Shown here: piece after piece, positions 1 through 8,702 of the stretch
How positions within the stretch are numbered: position 1 is the stretch's first letter
How the letters are laid out: every line of letters begins with the position of its first letter
NCBI GenBank assembly: GCA_002495885.1
Contig: DAHG01000033.1
Location: 1 to 64,000, forward strand
DNA length: 64,000 nucleotides
Source of the DNA: Methanocellaceae archaeon UBA148
Lineage (GTDB): Archaea > Halobacteriota > UBA148
Reading direction: 5' to 3'
Position numbers and translations under genes: made by a program
The notes under the pieces: model-generated
The model's database searches: none
What the model was told of the DNA's origin: nothing
What the model saw: only the letters and a program-made list of their open reading frames with translations

Positions 1-84
1 GCCTCCATTTTATTTTTCAATTGTAGTTAGATATATATCCAAGATGCAACGAAGGTTAGCAAAAAACTAGGAGGTGTTCAAGTA

Positions 85-195
85 ATGTATTGTGAGTGTT
101 GCACGAAGTGGATTGATATATTTGAATATTACGGCAACGAAGGGGTATGTGACGAGTGTAAAATCAATGTCAGTGAATCGACTAACTTAACTTAA
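85..195 (+). CDS. small CxxC zinc-ribbon-like protein, 36 aa
   Basis: A short frame opens with ATG at 85 behind a strong Shine-Dalgarno sequence, AGGAGGTG at 69-76, eight bases upstream. The product has a CECC knuckle at residues 3-6 and a CDEC knuckle near residue 25, about 18 residues apart, as in tiny zinc ribbons or rubredoxin-like knuckles. The rest is acidic and aromatic. I do not recognise a named family. It could act as a small zinc-dependent adaptor, but that is inference from the cysteine spacing alone. A TATA-like ATATATAAATAA follows it at 200-211. Confidence 0.5.
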   Translation: MYCECCTKWIDIFEYYGNEGVCDECKINVSESTNLT

Positions 196-432
196 TAGAT
201 ATATAAATAACCTCGAATTTTGGAAGATCTAATCTAAAGGAACACTCTGAGAAGGATATATTCGAGAATTTTTTGGTTGTCAGGCGGAGTGCTATATTCA
301 AGTCATGACACGAAACCATCGCCTACGTCCAACATAAACTTCTCAAATCCAGAAACTATCGAGATCAAGACTTTAGAGTCAAAATGTACTTTATATGCAA
401 AGTCCTACAAAGACAATTTAATTTGTGTTGTG

Positions 433-2184
433 TCATAGCTCCTGATAATAATACTCACCCTTTGCTTTTTGCTCCCTGTCCAGCTTTGATCCAATTTTAT
501 TTACCCTCGGTCTCTTGCTCTCTTCATCTCGCCTAAATGTGATATCCACCTTCTTTAGGAAGCAATTCATACCCTCACGCATTTCAAAGGGACCAAGGGC
601 ATGTCCATGTACTCCGGGCTCACCCTCAAAAACCATCAATCCGTCACTGATCAGATCGATCATATAAATATCGTGATCCACGACCAGAACACTTACATCA
701 TTGTTTTCCGCAAATCGACGTATCATGCTGGTCGACAACGCCCTTTGTTCTATATCCAAGTGCGCACTTGGCTCATCTAGGATATAAAGGTCAGCACTCC
801 TGCTCAGACAAGCCGCTATTGCCACCCTCTGCAACTCTCCACCGCTTAGATTTCCTATGTTCTGGTCTAATAAACGCTCAAGTTGAAGCGGTCTGCTGAT
901 TTCGGTTTTGTAATAACTGGAATCAAATCGATCCGTTATAGAGCGAAGGAATTGATCGACTCTTATCTTTTGATCTCCTTTGAGGTATTGTGGCTTGTAG
1001 GATATCTTCAGGTCCAGATCTACGTTGCCAACATCTGGCTTGATCAATCCCGCAAGTATTTTAGAGAATGTGGTCTTACCAGTGGCATTTGGACCTACAA
1101 TGCCCATGACCTCACCTCTTCGAATATCCCCTCCCTCTACATCTAGTGTGAACTCGAGGTATTTCTTCCTGAACCCATCAAATTTTGCAAGGATAAAAGC
1201 CTCTTTTTGTGCCCTTGGTGCATGGACTTCGAATTTAACCTCTTCAGTACGAATCCTGACATTCTCATCTGGTAAAAATCCTCGCAGGTACTCATTGATG
1301 CCCACCCTAACTCCTTTCGGATGTGTGATGACGCCGTATGCTCCGGGGGTCCCATATACGATGTGCACTGCATCAGCTAGCAGATCCAAAATAGCCAGAT
1401 CATGTTCAACAATTACTACGGTGCACTCCTTGGAAACCTCTCGAATCAGATTGGCCGCTTTGATGCGCTGGTATATATCTAAGTAAGGTGTAATCTCATC
1501 AAAGAAGTAGAAATCAGCGTCCTTGCTTATGCACCTCGCTATGGCAATCCTCTGCAGTTCTCCTCCGCTGACATCACCAATTCTCCTGTTTAGTATATGA
1601 TCAATATCCAGCCGAGCCGTCAGATTATTTATCTCTCGCTCATCTGGTAGCAACTCACGGACATAATCGTCCTTATTTGCAATAAGATCGATGCGCTGTG
1701 GTTTTTGTGAAACTAGAATCTCGTTTCTGGAGATCTTTCGCATATACTCTTGTAACACCGATCCTTTGTAGTGAGAGATGAGATCGTCCCATGGAATGTC
1801 CTCCCCACCTAAATTTGGTTTTAGATTCCCAGCTAATATCTGTATAGCAGTTGTTTTTCCGATTCCATTTTGACCCAATATGCCGATGACACTTCCTTCT
1901 TGGGGCATGGGTAGTCCGTATAGAGCAAAACCATTTGCACCGTACCTATGCGTTTCCCTCTCTCTAAGTTCCTCTTGCAGTCGAATGATCGAGATTGAGC
2001 CAAACGGACACTTCTTGATACATATGCCACATCCCACGCACAGTTCTTCGGAGATCACGGGTTTTCCATCATCACCTATGGTTACCGTCTCATCTCCCGT
2101 CCGCACCCTGGGACAAAATCTCTGACATTCGTGGGTGCATTTTCGAGGTTGACATCGATCTTTATCTATAATCGCAATTCTCAT
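433..2184 (-). CDS. abce1: ABCE1/Rli1 ribosome-recycling ATPase
   Basis: This cytosolic iron-sulfur ABC ATPase splits 70S ribosomes into subunits after termination (with aRF1) or rescue (with Pelota). The 583 residues show an N-terminal two-cluster ferredoxin-like domain with eight cysteines (11, 16, 20, 24, 49, 52, 55, 59). Two nucleotide-binding domains follow: Walker A GQNGIGKT at 104-111 and GPNATGKT at 364-371, signatures VSGGELQR at 205-212 and LSGGELQR near 446-453, and Walker B DE at 229-230 and 470-471. Length and order are normal for archaeal ABCE1. The gene lies 13 bp downstream of an EMC6-like gene, so they are probably co-transcribed. Its partners aRF1, Pelota and RqcH are all in this window. 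Very confident. Confidence 0.97.
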   Translation of the reverse strand: MRIAIIDKDRCQPRKCTHECQRFCPRVRTGDETVTIGDDGKPVISEELCVGCGICIKKCPFGSISIIRLQEELRERETHRYGANGFALYGLPMPQEGSVIGILGQNGIGKTTAIQILAGNLKPNLGGEDIPWDDLISHYKGSVLQEYMRKISRNEILVSQKPQRIDLIANKDDYVRELLPDEREINNLTARLDIDHILNRRIGDVSGGELQRIAIARCISKDADFYFFDEITPYLDIYQRIKAANLIREVSKECTVVIVEHDLAILDLLADAVHIVYGTPGAYGVITHPKGVRVGINEYLRGFLPDENVRIRTEEVKFEVHAPRAQKEAFILAKFDGFRKKYLEFTLDVEGGDIRRGEVMGIVGPNATGKTTFSKILAGLIKPDVGNVDLDLKISYKPQYLKGDQKIRVDQFLRSITDRFDSSYYKTEISRPLQLERLLDQNIGNLSGGELQRVAIAACLSRSADLYILDEPSAHLDIEQRALSTSMIRRFAENNDVSVLVVDHDIYMIDLISDGLMVFEGEPGVHGHALGPFEMREGMNCFLKKVDITFRRDEESKRPRVNKIGSKLDREQKAKGEYYYQEL

Positions 2185-2197
2185 GGGTACCCCAGAA

Positions 2198-2515
2198 TCA
2201 GTTTAGCATGATGGTCCAGCTTACAAACCAAAATGACAAGGTCATAAATCCTATATATAACCAATCATTTGCCTTAAGCTCCCCTGTAACGTTAATCGAT
2301 GGGTAGATGTATTTTTGGATTAATATCGCAAAAAGTAGGATTGTAAGCCCAAATCCTGCTCTGACTTGTCCTTCTCCAGCCAAATAAAATGAGATAATAC
2401 CGGCAAAAATTCCGAAGATGCCTGATACGGCAGTTTTCTTAATGCCTTCGATACGCTCTTTTTCTCTCTCTTCTTTGATCTTATCTGGTATTTTTGGAAA
2501 ATCTGCTTTGGTCAC
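2198..2515 (-). CDS. EMC6-like small membrane protein
   Basis: A 105-residue protein has a charged cytoplasmic N-terminus (about residues 1-27) and three predicted membrane helices, roughly 29-47, 52-70 and 84-103. It resembles the archaeal EMC6-like family, relatives of a subunit of the eukaryotic ER membrane insertion complex. Membrane insertion or assembly would be the inferred role. It sits immediately upstream of ABCE1 on the same strand with a 13-bp gap, and is divergent from rqcH. The family call rests on size, topology and position next to ABCE1, so it is moderate. A generic small membrane protein is the alternative. Confidence 0.55.
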   Translation of the reverse strand: MTKADFPKIPDKIKEEREKERIEGIKKTAVSGIFGIFAGIISFYLAGEGQVRAGFGLTILLFAILIQKYIYPSINVTGELKANDWLYIGFMTLSFWFVSWTIMLN

Positions 2516-2629
2516 GCTGGGCCTCCATCCTATGTTGCTAAGGCTTATGTTAACTTTTACGCTTACGTATATATAATATGCCCATAATTGAGGCGAAAAA
2601 TAGTATGTCCATACATAAAATGAGGTGCC

Positions 2630-4564
2630 ATGAAAGACAAAATGAGTAGCGTGGACGTAGCAGTCGCTGTGGCAGAACTACAGATGTTGGTCGACGCAAG
2701 ATTGGACAAGGTCTATCAACACGAAGATGAGATTCGGCTAAAGGTGTACGCCGCTAAGGAGCGCCATGACTTATTGATAAAAGCTGGCATGTTGATATGC
2801 CTGACCAAATATCCTCGCCCTAGCATGAAGATCGCGCCAAGTTATTCGATGTTGCTTCGAAAGCACTTGAGTGGGGGGCGAATTACATCTATAGAGCAAT
2901 ATGATTTCGACCGAGTCATCGAAATACATGTCCAACGAGGTGACTTGAAGAGAATACTCATAGTAGAATTGCTTCCCAAAGGAAACATAATACTGCTGAG
3001 CGAAGATCGGAAAATCATACTGCCCTTGACGACGCGGAGTTTAGGCAGTAGGGAGGTTCGGCGCGGTGAGCAATATGCTTTTCCGCCATCCCAGAAGGAC
3101 CCGATAGGGATAACGGAAAGCGAGCTGAAAGCTTTGTTTGAAGGGTCCAATAAGGACCTGGTCCGGACACTTTCGTCTGAGCTGAATATGGGGGGCCTCT
3201 ATGCAGAGGAGGTCTGTATCCGCGCAGGAGTGGACAAAAATACGCCAGCCAGCGAGTTATCAGGAGTCCAGTTGCAGATAATTCACAATGCACTGCGCGA
3301 ATTATTCGAGCCGATTTCATCTGGTAAATTACACCCCCATATAGTCTTTGCAAACGGAGAAGAAGTCGATGCACTCCCATTTGAGTTGCATCAATATGCA
3401 GATCATGAGAAGGTGTACTTTGACTCTTTTAATGAGGCCTTGGATGAGTTTTTCTCTCGAAAGGCGATAAAAAGTGCAGAGTCGATCAAAGATGAAAAAT
3501 TGGTCCTGTTAGAGCGAACGTTAAATCAGCAAGGGCTTGCGATCGAAGAATTCAAGAAGGAAGAGAAGGAGTGCATAAAGAAGGCCGAGATAATCTATAC
3601 CCAATATCAACACATAGAGCGCATTTTTAAATCCATTCATGATGCTAGGGGGCAAGGCTCCTCTTGGAAAGAGATTAAGTCCACAATTGAGGAGGAGATC
3701 GATGAGGTCGCTGGCATTTTGACGATCGAGTTGGATGGGGCGCATGTAGCACTTGACATTCAAATGGGCATCCCTCAAAACGCCCAAAGATACTATCAAC
3801 GAGCCAAAAAAATCAGAAAAAAGCTTGAAGGTGCTGAAAGAGCGTTAGAGCAAACAAAAAAGGATATTGAGCAAGCAAAATCACGTGAAATTGAGCTGAA
3901 GAATGCTCCTCAGCGAAGAATTCGCCAGAGAGAACATTGGTATGACCGATTTAGACATTTCACGTCTTCAGAAGGTTTTCTTGTTATCGGCGGACGAGAT
4001 GCAAGCACGAACGAGGAAATCGTCAAAAAGCACATGGAAGCCAGCGATGTGTTCTTCCATACGCAAGCACATGGCGCACCCGTTGTCATCATAAAGGCAG
4101 ATGAAAGGGGAGTTCATAGTTCGACACTTGAAGAGGCAGCTCAATTTGCTGTCTCTTATTCTAGCGTCTGGGGGGCTGGACACTATTCTGGGGATTGTTA
4201 TTGGGTAAGTCCAGAACAGGTTTCAAAGACTCCTCCACCCGGAGAATATCTACCAAAAGGGAGTTTTATAATCAGGGGGAAAAGAAATTATATGAAAGCA
4301 CCAGTTGGGATAGCGATCGGAGTCGAGATAAACGAGGAGACAAGGCTGATGGGAGGCCCCCTCAGTGCAATAAAGCAGAGTTCAAAGTACATCGTAGAAA
4401 TAGAGCCAGGAGATCTGGATCAAAACCAAGTTGCTAAGGAGATATCAAAGATATTTTTCCAAAAGGCAGATGAAAAAGATAAATTTTTAATTAAATCTAT
4501 GGCATCCCCAGATTGCATCTTGAAATTCCTCCCTCCAGGAAAGTCAAAGGTCAAGATTTCTTAG
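2630..4564 (+). CDS. rqcH: RqcH/NFACT ribosome quality-control factor
   Basis: RqcH binds peptidyl-tRNA-obstructed large subunits and recruits tRNA-Ala to add C-terminal alanine tails to stalled chains. The 644-residue protein has an NFACT-N domain starting SSVDVAVAVAELQML, with the diagnostic Asp-Arg pair in YDFDRVIEI near residue 94. A central coiled coil spans about 290-430, and a C-terminal NFACT-R/DUF814 module lies around 440-560 (EHWYDRFRHFTSSEGFLVIG, HTQAHGAP). The ATG at 2630 gives the full family N-terminus. It is divergent from the EMC6-like and ABCE1 pair and 1.5 kb from Pelota, so the locus groups rescue functions. Confidence 0.93.
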   Translation: MKDKMSSVDVAVAVAELQMLVDARLDKVYQHEDEIRLKVYAAKERHDLLIKAGMLICLTKYPRPSMKIAPSYSMLLRKHLSGGRITSIEQYDFDRVIEIHVQRGDLKRILIVELLPKGNIILLSEDRKIILPLTTRSLGSREVRRGEQYAFPPSQKDPIGITESELKALFEGSNKDLVRTLSSELNMGGLYAEEVCIRAGVDKNTPASELSGVQLQIIHNALRELFEPISSGKLHPHIVFANGEEVDALPFELHQYADHEKVYFDSFNEALDEFFSRKAIKSAESIKDEKLVLLERTLNQQGLAIEEFKKEEKECIKKAEIIYTQYQHIERIFKSIHDARGQGSSWKEIKSTIEEEIDEVAGILTIELDGAHVALDIQMGIPQNAQRYYQRAKKIRKKLEGAERALEQTKKDIEQAKSREIELKNAPQRRIRQREHWYDRFRHFTSSEGFLVIGGRDASTNEEIVKKHMEASDVFFHTQAHGAPVVIIKADERGVHSSTLEEAAQFAVSYSSVWGAGHYSGDCYWVSPEQVSKTPPPGEYLPKGSFIIRGKRNYMKAPVGIAIGVEINEETRLMGGPLSAIKQSSKYIVEIEPGDLDQNQVAKEISKIFFQKADEKDKFLIKSMASPDCILKFLPPGKSKVKIS

Positions 4565-4687
4565 GCAGAGCACGCTAAAAATATCCAAGAAACGGCAAAA
4601 CTCTGATTGACAATTTCCATTAAAGAGTGGGATCGAAACTCAGTGGTATATTTAGTTATTTTATTTATTATATGAAATCTGTGCAAA

Positions 4688-4701
4688 ATGGATATATCCA
4701 T
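4688..4701. promoter_or_regulatory. 14-bp perfect palindrome upstream of the MFS gene
   Basis: ATGGATATATCCAT reads identically on both strands and is flanked by partly complementary CAAAA and TTTTG arms. It sits 90 bp before the MFS start in an AT-rich 227-bp gap between rqcH and the transporter. A dimeric repressor site is plausible, but palindromes of this AT-rich type arise by chance. No regulator gene is adjacent. Confidence 0.3.
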
Positions 4702-4791
4702 ATTTTGTTTTGCTCATTGGCTGGCAGATTAATTTACTTAAACTTTAGAGAAGATTGATAATATCCACGCAAACTTAAAAATGGGTGAAGT

Positions 4792-5961
4792 ATGAAAAAG
4801 TTCTTTGAAGGAGTCAGCATCAACATAGTACTGTTGGGCATAGTCAGCTTTCTAGCAGATGCAAGCAGTGAAATGATAATGCCCCTCCTGCCGATGTTCA
4901 TAATTACCCTTGGTGGTACCGGGCTGGTGGTCGGTCTTATTGGCGGCTTGGGAGATAGCATATCGAGCATACTAACGGTATTTTCAGGTTACTGGTCAGA
5001 TAAATTTGGAAAAAGAAAGCCATTCGTCTTTTCCGGCTATGCGACATCTGCCATATCAAAAATAATTCTTGCGTTCTCTAGCACCTGGCAACACGTCTTT
5101 TTGTTTAGGTCTTTAGACAGAGCGGGTAAGGGGCTGAGGACAGCACCAAGAGATGCAATAATCGCAGATTCGGCCATAAACATGAGGGGCAAGGCATTTG
5201 GCATTCACAGGGCTATGGACACAGGTGGTGCAATTATCGGCTCTATGCTTGCTTTTATTCTGTTTTGGTCTTTCAATTTGGAATTTAGGACGATATTCTT
5301 AATAGCTGCTGCTATAGCATTTTTATCCCTCTTGCCACTCCCATTTGTGACGGAAAGAAAGAGTAAAGTTGACATAGGGTCTATGAAAGTCAGTTTAAAA
5401 GCATTGCCTAGATCATTCCACTTATTTATAATTATAGCCATAATATTTGCATTCGGCAACTTCTCGTACATGTTTTTCATATTAAGGGCACAGCAATTTT
5501 TCCAGGCAAGAATGGCTATCGCCCTGCCCATTCTGTTGTACGTATGGTTTAACGTCGTCTACACGACATTTTCTATTCCAAGTGGTGCACTCTCAGATAA
5601 GGTCGGGAGAAAAAACGTTCTTATACTAGGCTATTCATTATTTGGATTTACTTGTTTGGGGTTCGCTTTATTTTCCTCGTTGCCTTCGCTCATTGCCCTC
5701 TTTGGACTTTATGGCCTGGTATATGCGTTAGTTGATGGAAACCAGCGAGCCTTTACAGCAGATTTTGTCGAAGACGAGTTAAGGGGAACTGCGCTGGGAA
5801 CTTTTCATGCATCCATCGGTATAGCTGCCTTCCCTGCCTCTTTAATCGCCGGATTACTGTGGGATTTTGTTGGATCAACAGCAACGTTTTACTATGGATG
5901 TGTTTTATCCCTTGTGTGCACTTGCCTGTTCATTTTATTCTTCAAAGAAGTAAAATCCTAA
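4792..5961 (+). CDS. MFS family transporter
   Basis: This is a 389-residue integral membrane protein of the major facilitator superfamily with about 12 hydrophobic helices. The loop between helices 2 and 3 carries the MFS A-motif-like GYWSDKFGKRKP (about residues 67-78). A second DKVGRKN copy follows helix 8, the duplicated half-motif expected of the fold. The RAGKGLRTAPRDAIIADS stretch (about 111-128) resembles a group of archaeal and bacterial permeases of unknown substrate. A GGGTGA Shine-Dalgarno lies just before ATG 4792. The gene is monocistronic, between rqcH and pelota, with a possible palindromic operator upstream. Substrate is unknown. Confidence 0.85.
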   Translation: MKKFFEGVSINIVLLGIVSFLADASSEMIMPLLPMFIITLGGTGLVVGLIGGLGDSISSILTVFSGYWSDKFGKRKPFVFSGYATSAISKIILAFSSTWQHVFLFRSLDRAGKGLRTAPRDAIIADSAINMRGKAFGIHRAMDTGGAIIGSMLAFILFWSFNLEFRTIFLIAAAIAFLSLLPLPFVTERKSKVDIGSMKVSLKALPRSFHLFIIIAIIFAFGNFSYMFFILRAQQFFQARMAIALPILLYVWFNVVYTTFSIPSGALSDKVGRKNVLILGYSLFGFTCLGFALFSSLPSLIALFGLYGLVYALVDGNQRAFTADFVEDELRGTALGTFHASIGIAAFPASLIAGLLWDFVGSTATFYYGCVLSLVCTCLFILFFKEVKS

Positions 5962-6114
5962 CCCTGCTCATGGATATCTGAGAATTAAGATAAAAGGGGT
6001 ACTGGATTTTGATTAGATTAACCAGAACATCCATAGTTTTTTATCATAATGATGGAAAGATTAAAAAAAATAAATCGATACCATTATCTGTTATTATAAC
6101 TGAGCTACGGATAG

Positions 6115-7152
6115 ATGAGGATCGTCAAGCATCGCTTGAAGGGACAAGAGGGTGAAATCTCCATCATTCCGGAATCCTTGGATGATCTCTGGCATCTGAA
6201 ATACGTCATAGAGCCCAAAGACATGATATTCGCATTAACTAAAAGGCGAGTTGAAGTCGTTAGGGATAAAATCCGACCAGAAAAAGTGGAGAAAAAATCC
6301 GTGCGGTTGGGGATATCTGTCATTGATACGGAATTTCATAAATTCTCTAACCGTCTGAGAGTACGGGGGACCATTGAGCATGGCATAGACCTTGGCTCAT
6401 ATCATACTATCAACGTAGAACCAAACACGAAGATTTCGATCATCAAGCACTGGAGATATGACCAGCTAAAGAGAATCAATGAAGCCGTCCAAGCGTCCAC
6501 CCAGCCGAAAGTTGTGATAGTTGCCATAGAAGAGGGGGAGGCATCCATTGGCATAGTTCGACAATATGGTGTGGATTTAGCCTCGGAGATCAAGGGCTCA
6601 TCTCAAAAAATGGAAGGCTCAAGAGAGATTTTTTTCGAAGAAATCGCCAATCAACTGGAGTTAATTGCAAAAGACGCTCAAGTGATCATTGCTGGACCCG
6701 GTTTCACCAAGGAGGATTTTTTCACCTCACTCAAACAGAAAAAGCCTGAGATTGCGGAAAAAGCGGTGCTGGAGAGCACATCTTCCATAGGAACGTCTGG
6801 TTTTCAAGAAGTTCTCCGGAGAGGTGCAGTTGATAGGATAGTGAAAGAGGCACACATCACAAAAGAAGCAAAACTCATAGAATCTCTGCTAGGAGAGATT
6901 GTAGGGGGTGGAAAAGCAGCCTATGGCATGGATGAAGTTCAGAGGGCTTTTAACTATGGTGCGATAGAGACGCTCTTGGTAGCGGACGAAACTCTAAGAG
7001 AGACACGAGAAAAAGAGGATATTGACCAATTTCTAAGGAGTGTGGAAGCTGCCAGGGGTCAAATTGTAGTTTTTAGCACGGATTTCGAGCCTGGGCAGAG
7101 GTTACGATCCCTCGGTGGTATCGCAGCATTGCTAAGGTTCAAGATCGAATGA
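6115..7152 (+). CDS. pelA: Pelota (aPelota) mRNA surveillance factor
   Basis: aPelota is the aRF1-like factor that enters the A site of stalled ribosomes, delivered by aEF1A, and lets ABCE1 split them. The 345 residues match the family length and its three eRF1-like domains: an Sm-like N-domain from MRIVKHRLKGQEGEISIIPE, a central domain without the GGQ peptide-release motif, and a C-terminal L7Ae-like domain. The last segment, around IDQFLRSVEAARGQIVVFST, ends in GGIAALLRFKIE, as in Pelota and aRF1. A short gap containing TTATTATAAC-type A/T boxes precedes ATG 6115. Very confident. Confidence 0.95.
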   Translation: MRIVKHRLKGQEGEISIIPESLDDLWHLKYVIEPKDMIFALTKRRVEVVRDKIRPEKVEKKSVRLGISVIDTEFHKFSNRLRVRGTIEHGIDLGSYHTINVEPNTKISIIKHWRYDQLKRINEAVQASTQPKVVIVAIEEGEASIGIVRQYGVDLASEIKGSSQKMEGSREIFFEEIANQLELIAKDAQVIIAGPGFTKEDFFTSLKQKKPEIAEKAVLESTSSIGTSGFQEVLRRGAVDRIVKEAHITKEAKLIESLLGEIVGGGKAAYGMDEVQRAFNYGAIETLLVADETLRETREKEDIDQFLRSVEAARGQIVVFSTDFEPGQRLRSLGGIAALLRFKIE

Positions 7153-7341
7153 ACTCATGTTGTGAGAGGAGTTTCAGGATTACAAATTAATTAGAAATTT
7201 GATTGAATTTGCCCTTACCAAGAGATTTATAATGTTGTATGGGTAGATCTATTGGTTGTTGTAAGATGTGGACAAATCAGGGGGTTGTTAGATTATTATC
7301 AAGAGTCACATCAGTTCATTTGGGTTTGATAGTCTGATTAG

Positions 7342-8061
7342 TTAGTTGAAATGTCCCTTTGCCGGTCTTAGAATTAACTTTCCAATCATTTCTAATTCTT
7401 TTGAAGAAAATTTGATTTTTGATTCTTTCTTTTTGAGATAATCATATAATTCTTTAACTTTCAGTACAGTAACGGTTGGTTCATTTAATTTCAAATTAAC
7501 ATTGGGATTTGTAAAAACAACAATTCCTTCGACCCATATTTTTAATGGATTTCTGAATATGTTTTTCTGCGATTCTATAAGTTGTTTTAATTTTACTGCA
7601 TTTCCTTTAACTTGTTTACTAGGGCTTCCAATATCGTAATTTCTTGACGGTTTCCAAAGTTCACCTTCATAATGCCGATGCCATTCATCACCATTACAAA
7701 TAATCTCTCCTTCATAGTTTTTGGTCTCGATTACAAAAATCCCATTTGGGTAAAGGAAAATGTGATCAATGTTCCCGTGTCTTTCTGGTAGCATTATGTC
7801 ATTAATCAGGTAATAATTGTCGCTTAATCCTTTTAGATGTTCTTCAACCAAAATCTCTCCAATTTTTCCTTCATAGTATGGGCCACTTTTAATGAAAAAA
7901 CAGATAGAAATTACTATGAAGGTTATACCCCAACCTATGAAGACTATACTCAAGCCATAAAATATAGTTGTCAAACCTATTATCAAAAATATTTTTGCAG
8001 TTTTTTCATTTGATTCTATTTGTTCATTTAACCATCCTCCACTTTCTTTAAGAATCTTCAT
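7342..8061 (-). CDS. NERD-domain nuclease-related membrane protein
   Basis: The 239-residue protein begins with a short soluble part and two adjacent membrane helices (about residues 22-57). A NERD domain follows: GKIGEILVEEHLKGL (about 65-79), then the nuclease-fold core with D in NIDHIFLYPNG and ExK in IFVIETKNYEGEI (about 108-120). NERD is a PD-(D/E)xK-type fold seen in phage-defence and plasmid contexts. The gene overlaps the upstream nuclease-like gene by 14 bp, so the two are probably translated together. Base composition is clearly more AT-rich than the flanks, consistent with transfer. Function is unproven. Confidence 0.8.
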   Translation of the reverse strand: MKILKESGGWLNEQIESNEKTAKIFLIIGLTTIFYGLSIVFIGWGITFIVISICFFIKSGPYYEGKIGEILVEEHLKGLSDNYYLINDIMLPERHGNIDHIFLYPNGIFVIETKNYEGEIICNGDEWHRHYEGELWKPSRNYDIGSPSKQVKGNAVKLKQLIESQKNIFRNPLKIWVEGIVVFTNPNVNLKLNEPTVTVLKVKELYDYLKKKESKIKFSSKELEMIGKLILRPAKGHFN

Positions 8062-8542
8062 TGTAGCCCTTATCCTTTAAATTGATGAATAGTGTTTTTG
8101 TGGGTGGCTCTACAAATTTGGCTTCCCTAATTAAACTAACATTGTTTTTAACAAATAAAATACCAATGTCTAATTCTCGATGTATATTTTCTAACAAAGT
8201 CACTCTTTTGTAAAATTCGAAACTATTTTTATTTGGCAACATATCTGGTTCTACTTCTATTGCTAAATAGGATAAACCAAAAACTCTTTGAAGAATGTAG
8301 GCTTGTCCAATTCCCGCCATCAATTTTCTAAAATTGCCGCTCTCTCTAAGAGTTTTACATTCCACTCCAATCTGTTGATTTGTATTTTTATTTGTAACAA
8401 CAATATCAACACGAAAGAATTGTTTATTTAACCCTAGGTCAGGCATGTTTATTTTATATGGAACTTCTTTTTTGATTTCGCAATTAGGAAGATTATCTTT
8501 AAACCAATCACAAACCTTTTCTACAATTTCATTATGCTTCAT
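8048..8542 (-). CDS. PD-(D/E)xK nuclease-like protein
   Basis: I do not recognise a named family for these 164 residues. The central segment FRVDIVVTN...IGVECKTL (about residues 42-64) has the D...ExK arrangement of PD-(D/E)xK nucleases: Asp in the second strand, Glu-Cys-Lys in the third, followed by a helix containing GQAYILQRVFGLSYLAIEV, as in small Holliday-junction-resolvase-like enzymes. It overlaps the NERD gene by 14 bp and shares its AT-rich composition. The pair looks like a mobile two-gene nuclease module. A housekeeping repair nuclease is an alternative. Confidence 0.55.
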   Translation of the reverse strand: MKHNEIVEKVCDWFKDNLPNCEIKKEVPYKINMPDLGLNKQFFRVDIVVTNKNTNQQIGVECKTLRESGNFRKLMAGIGQAYILQRVFGLSYLAIEVEPDMLPNKNSFEFYKRVTLLENIHRELDIGILFVKNNVSLIREAKFVEPPTKTLFINLKDKGYNEDS

Positions 8543-8684
8543 AAAAAGAGGTGGTTGTTCAATGATGTTATATATTTTAGTAAAAATGTCGGCTGGCTTC
8601 GGGCGTCGCCAATGCCCCTCTTCCTCGAACTATGTTGAAAAACAGGATATCGTTTCTAAGGTATAGTGTAGTGTGAAGAGGACG

Positions 8685-8696
8685 TATGACGTCATA
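8685..8696. promoter_or_regulatory. 12-bp perfect palindrome TATGACGTCATA
   Basis: A 12-base perfect palindrome lies between the AT-rich nuclease pair, whose first gene starts at 8542 on the minus strand, and the end of the DUF92 gene at 8703. It is 143 bp upstream of the nuclease operon start. It could be a repressor site for the island, but it also abuts the DUF92 stop, so it is ambiguous. Confidence 0.25.
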
Positions 8697-8702
8697 ATGA
8701 TC

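Noticed and set aside
8562..8666. 34-codon plus-strand frame behind AGAGGTGG between the nuclease pair and DUF92
   Set aside because: The product has no motif, low complexity does not explain it, and the GAGGTGG lies just upstream of the nuclease start on the other strand. Too weak to list as a gene.
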